14,790 nucleotides of DNA from Candidatus Equihabitans merdae (GCA_018065025.1 JAGHUB010000239.1:1-14790), one strand, 5' to 3'. Counted from the first letter of the stretch, positions 6,287 through 13,400 are shown. Notes: generated by a model from the letters alone, not told the origin. A program made the numbers and translations.

Positions 6287-7162
6287 TTACACTTCTTTGT
6301 AAGTTTTAACGATATAGTTATACATCATTCTTACAGCAGGTGCCATGAGATTGGGATTCTGCACGGCAATACCGATGATACGACCGGCTTCGGGACGAAT
6401 GGGATATGTCTCAACATCACAATGGATATCCTGCATGCAAAGAGCCGGCATCAGACAGATACCAAAGCCCTTCTCAACCAGTTTTACAGTGGAAAGGTCA
6501 TCAACAACATGATGACGTGATACAACTTCCAGCTGGTTTTCCTTCAGGAACTTCTGAATATCCGCGTCCGTACTCTCTCGCTGATAAACGAAACCGTGTC
6601 CTCGGATATCTTCAATAGCCATGTATCCCTTACCCTTGTCCATATTGGAACCGGCAGGCACAACGCAAACCAGAGGATCTGCCTGAAGGGGTTCGATGTG
6701 CATCTCCCCGGCGGAGGAAACAGACAGGAAACCAAGGTCTACCTGGCCTGTTTTCAGCCATTCCCTAACATCGTCGTAAGTGCCCTGGAATACCTCAACC
6801 TCAACTTCAGGATATTTTTCCTGGAAATGATAGAGGATGTCCGGCAGCCATGTGGTACATACACTGGAAAATACACCAATTTTAACCAGACCGGCCTTCA
6901 GACCATTCATCTCGGCAATGACCTGCTGCAGACTTTCTTCTGCATTCAGAACATTATTGACGTATGGCAGAAGCTGCTGGCCTGAATTGGTCAGTGAAAT
7001 GCCGCCTCGACCGCGATAGAATACGGCGAAGCCCAGTTCTTTCTCCATATTTGAAACAGTATGACTGATAGCAGAGGGAGTTAATCCCAGGATCTCAGCT
7101 GTTTTATAAAAACTGCCGCTGGCTGCGGCAGTTTTAAAGACTAAGTAAGACAGTAATGTCAT
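6287..7162 (-). CDS. LysR-type transcriptional regulator
   Basis: 291 residues, the usual family length. Residues 1-60 form the winged helix-turn-helix (SGSFYKTAEILGLTPSAISH, 15-34, then VSNMEKELGFAVFYR). From about 90 onward is a periplasmic-binding-like effector domain (VKIGVFSSVCTTWLPDIL, DLGFLS, the GFGICLMPA stretch). AAGGAA precedes ATG 7162. Its TAA stop shares one base with an upstream ATG of the dehydrogenase gene, so the two are coupled. The regulator probably controls that dehydrogenase and itself; effector unknown. Being on the same strand directly after porB, it may also be reached by por read-through, as no terminator is seen between them. Confidence 0.92.
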   Translation of the reverse strand: MTLLSYLVFKTAAASGSFYKTAEILGLTPSAISHTVSNMEKELGFAVFYRGRGGISLTNSGQQLLPYVNNVLNAEESLQQVIAEMNGLKAGLVKIGVFSSVCTTWLPDILYHFQEKYPEVEVEVFQGTYDDVREWLKTGQVDLGFLSVSSAGEMHIEPLQADPLVCVVPAGSNMDKGKGYMAIEDIRGHGFVYQRESTDADIQKFLKENQLEVVSRHHVVDDLSTVKLVEKGFGICLMPALCMQDIHCDVETYPIRPEAGRIIGIAVQNPNLMAPAVRMMYNYIVKTYKEV

Positions 7163-7176
7163 GGCAAATTCCTTTT

Positions 7177-7238
7177 ATCTTAAGTGCTTGAAGATCAATG
7201 TTTCTCAGCAATGCATTTAACTTAAGGATAGTATAACA
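7177..7238 (-). promoter_or_regulatory. Promoter and possible LysR-type operator upstream of the LysR gene
   Basis: On the minus strand an extended -10, TGT-TATACT (7238-7230), lies just after the porB stop; no good -35 is seen, as is usual for extended -10 promoters. Downstream, ATCTT (7177-7181) and AAGAT (7191-7195), separated by 9 bp, form the kind of interrupted palindrome LysR proteins bind. CTTAAG occurs twice, at 7179-7184 and 7221-7226. Autoregulation is inference. Confidence 0.4.
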
Positions 7239-7241
7239 CTA

Positions 7242-8183
7242 TTAGCGTGCGCACTTGTAGAGCAGATCTTCCCAGCGGCGATCTACCTCAGCCTGGAAGG
7301 CTTCGATGAGGTGTTCATTACCGGGCTTGAAGAGGTGCTTGAAACGACCCTGGGGACGAAGGAACTCTTCGATAGGCAGTTTCTTCTTGGGCTCGTATGT
7401 GAGACGCCATACACCGTGATCCACCTCGAACATGGGCCAATAGCAAGTATCAATGGCCAGCTGAACGATCTTCATGATGTCTGGTGTATCATAACGCCAG
7501 CCTCTGGGGCAGGGAGTCATGATGTTCAGGAAAGCAGAACCTTCTGTGTAGATAGCCTTCTCTGCTTTCTGGTGTAAGTCTTTAAAATCTCTGGTAAATG
7601 TTGTCTGTGCAACATAGGGTACGTTGTGGTCAGCGATGATAGCAGCCAAATCTTTACGATACTGAGGCTTACCATTGGAGACCTTACCGGCCGGTGTAGT
7701 TGTGGTATCGGCATACATGGGTGTAGCAGATGAACGCTGGATACCGGTATTCATGTAAGCACCATTGTCATAGCAGACATAAACCATATCGTGGCCACGT
7801 TCCATAGCACCTGACAGAGACTGGAAACCAATGTCATAAGTGCCGCCGTCACCACCGAATGTGATGAATTTGAAGGTTTCATCTTCCGGCAGACGACCTC
7901 TCTTCTTCAGGACTTTGTATGCTGTTTCAACACCTGAAAGAGTGGCACCGGCATTTTCAAAAGCATTGTGGATGTAGCTGTCTTCCCAGGCTGTGTAGGG
8001 ATACATATAGGAAGAAACTTCCAGACAACCTGTAGCATTACCGATGACGGCACGATCACCTTCATGCAGAGCACGAAGTACGGCACGAACACCGATGGTA
8101 GCACCGCAGCCGGCGCACATACGATGGCCGGGAGCAAGGCGCTCCGGTTTATTCATAACTTCTTTTAAGCTGTAATTTTCCAT
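7242..8183 (-). CDS. porB: Pyruvate (2-oxoacid):ferredoxin oxidoreductase, beta subunit
   Basis: A 313-residue thiamine-diphosphate subunit. The TPP site is GGDGGTYDIG (110-119) with NGAYMNTG (140-147). Cysteines C23 and C26 (MCAGCGA), C53 (ATGCLE) and C225 (TPCPRGW) match the ligands of the catalytic-site [4Fe-4S] cluster. Together with the alpha subunit it decarboxylates pyruvate and passes two electrons toward ferredoxin, forming acetyl-CoA. It is the last gene of the por operon, 52 bp after porA, with a weak ribosome site (GGATTAGAA before ATG). A 2-ketoisovalerate-type enzyme has the same architecture; pyruvate is the likelier substrate but is not proven. Confidence 0.92.
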   Translation of the reverse strand: MENYSLKEVMNKPERLAPGHRMCAGCGATIGVRAVLRALHEGDRAVIGNATGCLEVSSYMYPYTAWEDSYIHNAFENAGATLSGVETAYKVLKKRGRLPEDETFKFITFGGDGGTYDIGFQSLSGAMERGHDMVYVCYDNGAYMNTGIQRSSATPMYADTTTTPAGKVSNGKPQYRKDLAAIIADHNVPYVAQTTFTRDFKDLHQKAEKAIYTEGSAFLNIMTPCPRGWRYDTPDIMKIVQLAIDTCYWPMFEVDHGVWRLTYEPKKKLPIEEFLRPQGRFKHLFKPGNEHLIEAFQAEVDRRWEDLLYKCAR

Positions 8184-8235
8184 ATTTCTAATCCGTTCTG
8201 ATTTATCTTATATTCTATCGCAAAGTATCGAACCA

Positions 8236-9417
8236 TCAGTCACGCAGACCAATGTACTTAAACTGTTCAACTTCTTTACCGTTTTCAACCATATCTTCCA
8301 GTTCTGCGAAAATATCATAGACGTGGTTGACAGTGAAGTCGCGGCCGGCCAGACCATAGATGTAGTTGACCGAAGCCACATCTGCTTTGCGACGATAGAG
8401 ACCTGCACATACTTCGCTGCCCAGAGGACCGCCATTACCGTTATAACTTTCGGTACGATCCATGATAGCGACAGCTTTGCAATTCTTCAGAGCTTCAACG
8501 ATTTCATCAGCCGGGAAGGGACGGAAGACACGAAGTTTCAGAACGCCGACTTTCTTGCCCTGATCACGAAGATCATCAACAGCCTGCTTAGCTGTGCCGG
8601 CAGCAGAACCGATGATCAGCATGATGTAATCGGCATCTTCTGTACGATATTCTTCGAAGAAACCATACTTACGACCGGAGATCTTCTCATACTTTTCGGC
8701 CACTTCAAGGATAACCTTCTTAGCTGCCAAGAGAGCATCTGCCTGATTCTTTCTGGCTTCCATAGCGTAATTGGATACGGAGTAGGGACCTACAGCCACC
8801 GGCTTGCCGGGATTCAGCAGATATTCTTCCGGACAATATTCACCAACGAATTCCTTAACCGGAGCATCTTCCATCAGCTCGATATTTTCTACAGCGTGGC
8901 TTGTGATAAAACCATCCTGACAGATCATAACCGGCAGATGTACACGAGGATCTTCCGCAATGGGATATGCCTGAAGGAAGTTGTCGTAAGCTTCCTGATT
9001 ATTTTCTGCATAGATCTGGATCCAACCGGTATCACGAGCACCCATACCATCGGAGTGGTCGCAGTTGATGTTGATAGGACCGGACAGGGTTCTGTTGACC
9101 AGAGCCAGTACGCAAGGCATACGGTTGGAAGCGGCCAGTAGCAATTCCTCCCACATAAGTGCCAGACCGGCTGAGGAAGTGGCTGTCAGTGAACGGGCAC
9201 CTGCAGCTTCTGCACCGATGGTTGCACTCATAGCAGAGTGTTCACTCTCTACCGGAATGAATTCTGTTTCGATCTCGCCGTTGGCGATGTAGTTAGAAAC
9301 CATCTGGGGAATCTCAGTTGAGGGTGTGATAGGGAAAGCGGGCATGACATCAGGATTGATCTGTTTGATGGCATAAGCCACAGCTTCATTACCGGACATT
9401 CTGTCTTTGATAGCCAT
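8236..9417 (-). CDS. porA: Pyruvate (2-oxoacid):ferredoxin oxidoreductase, alpha subunit
   Basis: A 393-residue protein. The start is ATG 9417, which overlaps the porD stop by one base (TAATG) and follows GGAGGG; the frame remains open further upstream, but only through porD sequence. Visible motifs: FPITPSTEIPQ (28-38), ESEHSAMSATIGAEAAGAR and SSAGLALMWEELLLAA of the pyrimidine-binding domain, and the later transketolase-C-like domain (GSAAGTAK, VGVLKLRVFRPFP, DRTESYNGNGGPLG). It binds the substrate and, with PorB, forms the active site of the four-subunit enzyme. The one-base overlap with porD shows tight translational coupling. Confidence 0.93.
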   Translation of the reverse strand: MAIKDRMSGNEAVAYAIKQINPDVMPAFPITPSTEIPQMVSNYIANGEIETEFIPVESEHSAMSATIGAEAAGARSLTATSSAGLALMWEELLLAASNRMPCVLALVNRTLSGPININCDHSDGMGARDTGWIQIYAENNQEAYDNFLQAYPIAEDPRVHLPVMICQDGFITSHAVENIELMEDAPVKEFVGEYCPEEYLLNPGKPVAVGPYSVSNYAMEARKNQADALLAAKKVILEVAEKYEKISGRKYGFFEEYRTEDADYIMLIIGSAAGTAKQAVDDLRDQGKKVGVLKLRVFRPFPADEIVEALKNCKAVAIMDRTESYNGNGGPLGSEVCAGLYRRKADVASVNYIYGLAGRDFTVNHVYDIFAELEDMVENGKEVEQFKYIGLRD

Positions 9418-9719
9418 TATTTGCCCTCCTTCATGGTGATAGCATTGAAGGGGCATACTGCTGCGCAGATACCGCAGCCCTTGCAATGATCGTAATCAAA
9501 ATCTAAACGCTTGCTGTCCTTAACCGGGATGGATGAATCCGGGCAAACCGGTGCGCACAGCAGGCACTGACGGCATTTATCCCACTCAACTACCGGGGTA
9601 TTTGTACGCCATTCACCGGTATTGAATTCCTTGGAGGTACCGCCGGCGAACATCATCAAGCCTTCAGTCAGGTCCTGATGGCGTGTTTTTTCATTAATCT
9701 TTGAGACGTCTGTTCTCAT
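9417..9719 (-). CDS. porD: Pyruvate:ferredoxin oxidoreductase, delta (2x[4Fe-4S] ferredoxin) subunit
   Basis: A 100-residue protein from ATG 9719. A TTG at 9740 could add seven residues but has no ribosome site before it; AAAGGA lies between the two and serves the ATG, at a rather long spacing. Two classic ferredoxin motifs are present: CRQCLLCAPVCP (C49, C52, C55, C59) and CKGCGICAAVCP (C79, C82, C85, C89). These carry electrons from the catalytic cluster to external ferredoxin. The N-terminal 40 residues (KTRHQDLTEGLMMFAGGTSK) are the usual PorD extension. Confidence 0.92.
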   Translation of the reverse strand: MRTDVSKINEKTRHQDLTEGLMMFAGGTSKEFNTGEWRTNTPVVEWDKCRQCLLCAPVCPDSSIPVKDSKRLDFDYDHCKGCGICAAVCPFNAITMKEGK

Positions 9720-9740
9720 ATCTATCTGTAATCCTTTCAA

Positions 9741-9768
9741 GAAGCAGTTTCAAAATAGGGACTGCTTC
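9741..9768 (-). other. Intercistronic hairpin between porG and porD
   Basis: GAAGCAGT (9741-9748) and ACTGCTTC (9761-9768) form a perfect 8-bp stem with a 12-nt loop, just before the porD ribosome site on the minus-strand RNA. The rest of the 85-bp gap holds ATATC repeated at 8-9 bp steps. There is no U tract, so it is more likely an mRNA processing/stability or translation element than a terminator. Confidence 0.45.
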
Positions 9769-9804
9769 GATATATCGACATATCAGCTATATCAACTCAG
9801 CTGA

Positions 9805-10383
9805 TCAAGCTTCTTTCAGAGATTCGAAAGTCATGGTCAGGGCTTTCATATTACCTTCGATAACTTCCGGCTTCTTAGCAAACTTATGCTCGTAGGAATG
9901 CTGCATCTCAGCGATGAAGGTATCCTTATCCAGTACGCCACTGACAGCTACAGCTGCGGCCAGCATAGGTGAATTGGGGAAGTATCTGCCAAGAGCTTCT
10001 TCAGAAATAGCACGTGCATCTACAGTGTAGACACGACCGGCATAGCCCTTGAGAAGTGATCTGATTTCTTCAGCTTCTTTACGTGTATTAATAATGATGG
10101 CACCCTCATCCTTAAGACCGGCGGTTACATCAACTGAGGCCAGCAGTGAATCATCAACCACTACTACCAGGTCCGGTGTGTAAATGTTTGAGTGAACACG
10201 GATGGGTTTGGAACTGATGCGATTAAAGGCAGTGATGGGAGCACCCATACGTTCCGGGCCGTATTCCGGGAAACCCTGAACATAGGCACCTGTCTTAAAA
10301 GCAACGTCTGCCAGGAGCAGAGCTGCTGTCTTAGCACCCTGACCTCCTCGGCCATGCCATCTGATTTCGATGTTGTTTGTCAT
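9805..10383 (-). CDS. porG: Pyruvate (2-oxoacid):ferredoxin oxidoreductase, gamma subunit
   Basis: A 192-residue protein, the normal length for this subunit. It opens with IEIRWHGRGGQGAKTAALLL (GRGGQG at 11-16), the signature of the gamma domain that interacts with CoA and the alpha/beta core, followed by GFPEYGPERMGAPITAFNR and NSPMLAAAVAVSGVL. It is the first gene of the porGDAB operon, with AAGGAG eight bases before the ATG and a strong promoter about 40 bp upstream. Gene order gamma-delta-alpha-beta is a common arrangement for four-subunit enzymes of anaerobes. Confidence 0.93.
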   Translation of the reverse strand: MTNNIEIRWHGRGGQGAKTAALLLADVAFKTGAYVQGFPEYGPERMGAPITAFNRISSKPIRVHSNIYTPDLVVVVDDSLLASVDVTAGLKDEGAIIINTRKEAEEIRSLLKGYAGRVYTVDARAISEEALGRYFPNSPMLAAAVAVSGVLDKDTFIAEMQHSYEHKFAKKPEVIEGNMKALTMTFESLKEA

Positions 10384-10423
10384 ACTAAAAACTCCTTGCT
10401 AAATATTGAAACGCACTTTTCCT

Positions 10424-10451
10424 ATTATAGGGAGTTCTTAATACTAGTAAA
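10424..10451 (-). promoter_or_regulatory. Promoter of the porGDAB operon
   Basis: On the minus strand: TTTACT (10451-10446), 16 bp spacer, TATAAT (10429-10424). Transcription would start near 10417, giving a 5' leader of about 34 nt. The -10 lies in a small symmetrical sequence, CCTATTATAGG (10421-10431). Confidence 0.7.
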
Positions 10452-10459
10452 GTGAAAAA

Positions 10460-10496
10460 ATGAGTTTTATTCATTTGTAAAATGAAGCACATTCAT
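10460..10496. promoter_or_regulatory. Array of ATGA/TCAT half-sites upstream of the por promoter
   Basis: A perfect 17-bp palindrome, TTCATTT-GTA-AAATGAA (10470-10486), is flanked by a further ATGA at 10460-10463 and TTCAT at 10492-10496. The four half-sites alternate in orientation at about 10, 12 and 10 bp, so they fall on one face of the helix. The array starts 9 bp upstream of the -35. It resembles a dimeric regulator site; no known consensus was matched with certainty. Confidence 0.5.
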
Positions 10497-10552
10497 CTTG
10501 CACTTAAAATAGATAAAAATATGGCCTTTAGCCTTAGTGAGATGTGTTATTC

Positions 10553-10583
10553 TTGAGAATTTTTCAATCATGTGTTATATAAT
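10553..10583 (+). promoter_or_regulatory. Plus-strand promoter of the candidate small RNA
   Basis: TTGAGA (10553-10558), 17 bp spacer, TATATA (10576-10581), overlapping a consensus TATAAT at 10578-10583. ATGTGTTAT occurs twice in this region, at 10542-10550 and 10570-10578. Transcription would start near 10588, toward the hairpin and T tract ending near 10672. Confidence 0.5.
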
Positions 10584-10587
10584 AATC

Positions 10588-10672
10588 AACCAGAGCGATA
10601 TTGTCAGCTACGTTTCGGACGTAAACCTAGGGCTTATGCATTATTAGGGACTGACAAATCGCTTTTTTCTTT
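10588..10672 (+). ncRNA. Candidate structured small RNA, antisense to the 3' end of the PBECR nuclease gene
   Basis: About 85 nt between a plus-strand promoter and a T tract. The closing stem pairs AGCGAT (10594-10599) and TTGTCAG (10601-10607) with CTGACAAATCGCT (10651-10663): 13 bp with one bulged A. Inside is a hairpin TACGT-TTCGG-ACGTA (10609-10623) and a weak CCTA/TAGG stem (10626-10629 with 10645-10648), giving a three-way-junction shape. TTTTTTCTTTT follows the closing stem, as in intrinsic terminators. The last 39 nt overlap the final codons of the convergent nuclease gene. No Rfam family was recognised. It could instead be only a terminator with a leader. Confidence 0.45.
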
Positions 10673-11158
10673 TCTTGATTGAATGAATGCAGAAACAACA
10701 TAGTTTCTATGCTTCTTTGCGTCACTAACAGCCTCTATCACAAAATACGTTCCATCAATTCTTTTTGAAAAAACAATTTTGGGTGCGAGCTTTCCATTTG
10801 CATCTACATATCCTTGCGCATATTCGTTATGAAATTCAATCTTGTCATAATTTGCCAGTACGTAGCCCATCCTTGCTATATCTTCAAGATTTGCCATACT
10901 TTCATCCTGTGCCCCACCTTTTCCATGACGATTTCTAATATGTATAACGCCGTTATCATCTAAGACTACCCTGTTTCCATACGTCTTTTTTCCGGTTAAA
11001 TGCTCTATTTCTTCTGCTGTTCTGTCTGAAAGAAATCCAACTGTAATTGGTGTTGGTTTTTCACCTTGATACACTTTTTTAACATACTCGATCACATCTT
11101 GATCAACAGCGTTCAAATATTTATCTATTATCATTAACTCTTCTTTAGTATGAATCAT
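10634..11158 (-). CDS. Small nuclease candidate of the barnase/EndoU/ColicinE5-D/RelE-like (PBECR) type
   Basis: A 174-residue protein without a signal peptide or membrane segment. The central part, HIRNRHG (73-79), then a helix-rich stretch (MANLEDIARMGYVLANYDKI), a beta hairpin, and a C-terminal VVSAFIQSRKEK resemble the PBECR nuclease domains (barnase-EndoU-ColicinE5/D-RelE-like), with the His/Arg cluster as likely active site. Such domains are common in phage and toxin proteins; here the domain stands alone. It begins 21 bp after yolD on the same strand with a poor ribosome site (GGGG too close to ATG), so it is probably expressed from the LexA-controlled operon. Base use is clearly more AT-rich than in yolD or the polymerase, suggesting later capture. 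Family call is by pattern only. Confidence 0.6.
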   Translation of the reverse strand: MIHTKEELMIIDKYLNAVDQDVIEYVKKVYQGEKPTPITVGFLSDRTAEEIEHLTGKKTYGNRVVLDDNGVIHIRNRHGKGGAQDESMANLEDIARMGYVLANYDKIEFHNEYAQGYVDANGKLAPKIVFSKRIDGTYFVIEAVSDAKKHRNYVVSAFIQSRKEKSDLSVPNNA

Positions 11159-11179
11159 ATAACCCCAATTTCTTATTAT

Positions 11180-11593
11180 TCATAGCAACTCAATATCAGC
11201 TATAGTCATAAGTGGAATCAAGGTACCGTCTTCCAACATCAACTGTCTGTTGTCGGTATCAATCTTCCGGACTTTCCCGCTTACGGTCTCATAAGCGCCG
11301 CCTTCTTTTCGTGTGTCGGGTTTAAAATAAGTCACGGTAACCCGCTGCTCTTTGCCCTGTCCGACCAGAAGCTTCTGCAGAGTCTCATCCATACGCTGGC
11401 GGACACCTTCATCCATATCGTGCCAGACGTCAGTCAGTCTGGCGGTCTCCTCGATAGCTTCTTCATGACCTGTCAGTGCTGCGAAAGAAGAAAACTGTGC
11501 AGCTCTATCATGAATCGACATATGGGGCCGATCCGGTGATTGATAATGTGGCAGATCCAGCATATCTGCATATTTATCAAAATCTGTGCTCAT
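11180..11593 (-). CDS. YolD-like family protein
   Basis: 137 residues. The family signature is clear: DLPHYQSPDRPHMSIHDRAA (13-32), AQFSSFAALTGHEEAIEETA (32-51), then a C-terminal beta domain (VTVTYFKPDTRKEGGAYETV, GKVRKIDTDNRQLMLEDG). YolD proteins in Bacillota are encoded next to Y-family polymerases and are predicted UmuD-like partners or regulators of translesion synthesis. Here it lies 18 bp downstream of the polymerase gene on the same strand. GGGAG nine bases upstream supports the ATG at 11593. It ends in TGA. Confidence 0.88.
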   Translation of the reverse strand: MSTDFDKYADMLDLPHYQSPDRPHMSIHDRAAQFSSFAALTGHEEAIEETARLTDVWHDMDEGVRQRMDETLQKLLVGQGKEQRVTVTYFKPDTRKEGGAYETVSGKVRKIDTDNRQLMLEDGTLIPLMTIADIELL

Positions 11594-11611
11594 CGCTTCT
11601 TTCTCCCTTTT

Positions 11612-13141
11612 CTACGCTTTATGACCACCAATCTGACTGTTGCGATTCTTGGCTGTGGCACCTTCCTGCAGGTTAGCGCCCCGAAGCACAGCATTCTTGC
11701 CAAAGCGATGCTTCAGTTCGATGACTGCTTCCTGCATCTTGCGTTCCTTCGCCCGCTGGGCTTCAGCTTGGCGCTTCTCCTTCTCTTTAGCGGCGTAATC
11801 CGTGAAGAAATCCAGTTGCTCAAAGCCGGTATCCTGAGGAATATCACGTTCCAGGATGACATGGTTAGCCCCTAGAGTCACACGACGAATCAGAAGTGTA
11901 GGATTGATGATGCGGTCATAAAGTTCCATCATGGCATCCATGATAACCTTGTTGGATGAGGAATATGACTCTAGGTTAATGGTGCCGTGACTGTGCTTGG
12001 GGGTCTGTCGGCCATAACCATCTGTAACCACAGGACCCCTATAACGGCGACGTCTGTCCGGGTCAGTCAGATTCAGGATATCATAGCCAATAGTCAATAC
12101 CAGCTGATCGGTTACCAAGCCCTTCTCTACAAGATCCAGGGCCATCATATCCGCCATCTCCCAAACCACCAGTCGGGCCTTATCTGCCTCATAAGGTTCT
12201 GTCAGTACCTGGCCTGAACTTAAGCAGTTGGTCTGGGGCCGATAACTCTTAACATCGGCAATAGTGCAGGGCTCCCATCCCCAGGCATGAGCAATAAGAA
12301 GCTCCGCATTAATACCAAACAACTTATAAAGAAGATCCGGGTTATGAAAATCCCTCTTAGTCCCTAAGGAACAACGGGCAATATCTCCCATGGTGTATAA
12401 ACCGGCAGATGTCAGCTTCTTATAATATCCTCGCCCTACACGCCAGAAATCTGTAAGAGGCTGATGGGTCCACAACTGCTCTCTATAACTTCTTTCATCT
12501 AACTCTGCTATACGCACCCCATCCTGATCCGGGGGCATATGCTTGGCAACAATATCCATGGCGATCTTAGCCAGATAAAGATTGGTGCCAACGCCAGCTG
12601 TTGCTGTAACACCGGTGTGTTTCAACACGTCACGAATCATAGTCATAGCCAGTTCATGAGCGGTCATCTTATATATTTCCAGATAAGAAGTTACATCAGC
12701 GAAAATCTCATCAATGGAATAAACGATAATGTCTTCCGGTGCCAGGTATTTCAGATACACCTCGTAGATACGAGTACTGTATTCCATGTAATAAGCCATA
12801 CGAGGTGGTGCTGTGATGTAATCCAGGGCCAATGACGGGTCTGCTTCCAGCTCAGGAGCAAATACAGATGAACCCTTCAACTGACGTCCCGGTGCCTTGG
12901 CTGCACGCTCTTTATTGACTTCCTTCACTCGCTGCACCACTTCGAAAAGACGGGCGCGGCCTGATATCTTGTGAGCCTTAAGGGAAGGAGAAACTGCCAG
13001 GCAAATGGTCTTTTCAGTACGGGAACCGTCTGCCACCACCAGATTGGTGGTGAGAGGATCCAAGCCACGCTCAACACATTCAACGGAGGCATAAAATGAC
13101 TTAAGATCGATGGCTATGTAACTTCTGGGACGATCCGACAT
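11612..13141 (-). CDS. Y-family (UmuC/Pol V-like) translesion DNA polymerase
   Basis: 509 residues, full length for the Gram-positive UvrX/UmuC-like branch. The catalytic acidic residues are present: D12 in IAIDLKSFYASVE and D144-E145 in VYSIDEIFAD. Residues 180-250 hold the fingers/thumb (TAGVGTNLYLAKIAMDIVAK, then a helix-hairpin-helix stretch WRVGRGYYKKLTSAGLYTMG). The little-finger domain follows, and QLDFF at 442-446 fits the beta-clamp-binding motif. The tail (GKNAVLRGANLQEGATAKNR ... IGGHKA) is typical of this subgroup. It copies past DNA lesions with low fidelity during the SOS response. AGGAGG six bases before ATG 13141 sets the start. A LexA box lies in its promoter region; yolD and the nuclease gene follow closely. 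Confidence 0.94.
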   Translation of the reverse strand: MSDRPRSYIAIDLKSFYASVECVERGLDPLTTNLVVADGSRTEKTICLAVSPSLKAHKISGRARLFEVVQRVKEVNKERAAKAPGRQLKGSSVFAPELEADPSLALDYITAPPRMAYYMEYSTRIYEVYLKYLAPEDIIVYSIDEIFADVTSYLEIYKMTAHELAMTMIRDVLKHTGVTATAGVGTNLYLAKIAMDIVAKHMPPDQDGVRIAELDERSYREQLWTHQPLTDFWRVGRGYYKKLTSAGLYTMGDIARCSLGTKRDFHNPDLLYKLFGINAELLIAHAWGWEPCTIADVKSYRPQTNCLSSGQVLTEPYEADKARLVVWEMADMMALDLVEKGLVTDQLVLTIGYDILNLTDPDRRRRYRGPVVTDGYGRQTPKHSHGTINLESYSSSNKVIMDAMMELYDRIINPTLLIRRVTLGANHVILERDIPQDTGFEQLDFFTDYAAKEKEKRQAEAQRAKERKMQEAVIELKHRFGKNAVLRGANLQEGATAKNRNSQIGGHKA

Positions 13142-13207
13142 CTGTTGCCTCCTTTCTGACTCTTCATTTCAATAGATTCCTGAATTCACGGCAATCATAA
13201 CATTTTC

Positions 13208-13236
13208 ACTATAGCATTTTTGAATGCATTCTCGAA
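13208..13236 (-). promoter_or_regulatory. Proximal promoter (P2) of the polymerase operon, overlapping the LexA box
   Basis: On the minus strand: TTCGAG (13236-13231), 17 bp spacer ending in the extended -10 TGC, then TATAGT (13213-13208). The weak -35 lies partly inside the LexA box, so bound LexA would occlude it. Confidence 0.4.
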
Positions 13237-13246
13237 CATTCGTTCG
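13233..13246. promoter_or_regulatory. LexA (DinR) box
   Basis: CGAACATTCGTTCG: the arms CGAAC and GTTCG are exact complements and match the Gram-positive SOS box GAAC-N4-GTTC. It lies about 90 bp upstream of the polymerase start codon, between the two candidate promoters, so LexA would block both. A separate 10-bp palindrome, GAATGCATTC, adjoins it at 13222-13231. Confidence 0.88.
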
Positions 13247-13258
13247 TATTTGCGTTCC

Positions 13259-13287
13259 AGTATAGGCTATTTCCCACCGAATGTAAA
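13259..13287 (-). promoter_or_regulatory. Distal promoter (P1) of the polymerase operon
   Basis: On the minus strand: TTTACA (13287-13282), 17 bp spacer, TATACT (13264-13259). Transcription would start near 13252, just before the LexA box, a typical position for repression. Confidence 0.7.
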
Positions 13288-13290
13288 GTC

Positions 13291-13345
13291 TTTTGTCAGT
13301 GGGTGGCTTGTGCTAGAATAAACGTGCTCGACTCAATAGACGAGC
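13291..13345 (+). promoter_or_regulatory. Promoter and 5' leader hairpin of the ketopantoate-reductase-family gene
   Basis: TTTTGT (13291-13296), 17 bp spacer, extended -10 TGC-TAGAAT (13311-13319). Transcription would start near 13326, exactly where a small hairpin begins: GCTCG (13326-13330) with CGAGC (13341-13345). The leader is about 75 nt. This promoter and P1 of the polymerase operon point away from each other with their -35 elements a few bases apart. Confidence 0.5.
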
Positions 13346-13400
13346 CTGATTACACTTTATCATATCGTACTTACAATGTTGAACTGTTGAGGTTTATCCT

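Noticed and set aside
8323..9141. A 272-codon plus-strand frame over porA
   Set aside because: Antisense shadow of porA, with no domain and no promoter context.
10594..10663. Integron attC site or IS200/IS605-type end hairpin
   Set aside because: The bulged stem is reminiscent, but no RYYYAAC/GTTRRRY core sites and no integrase or TnpA/TnpB gene are present.
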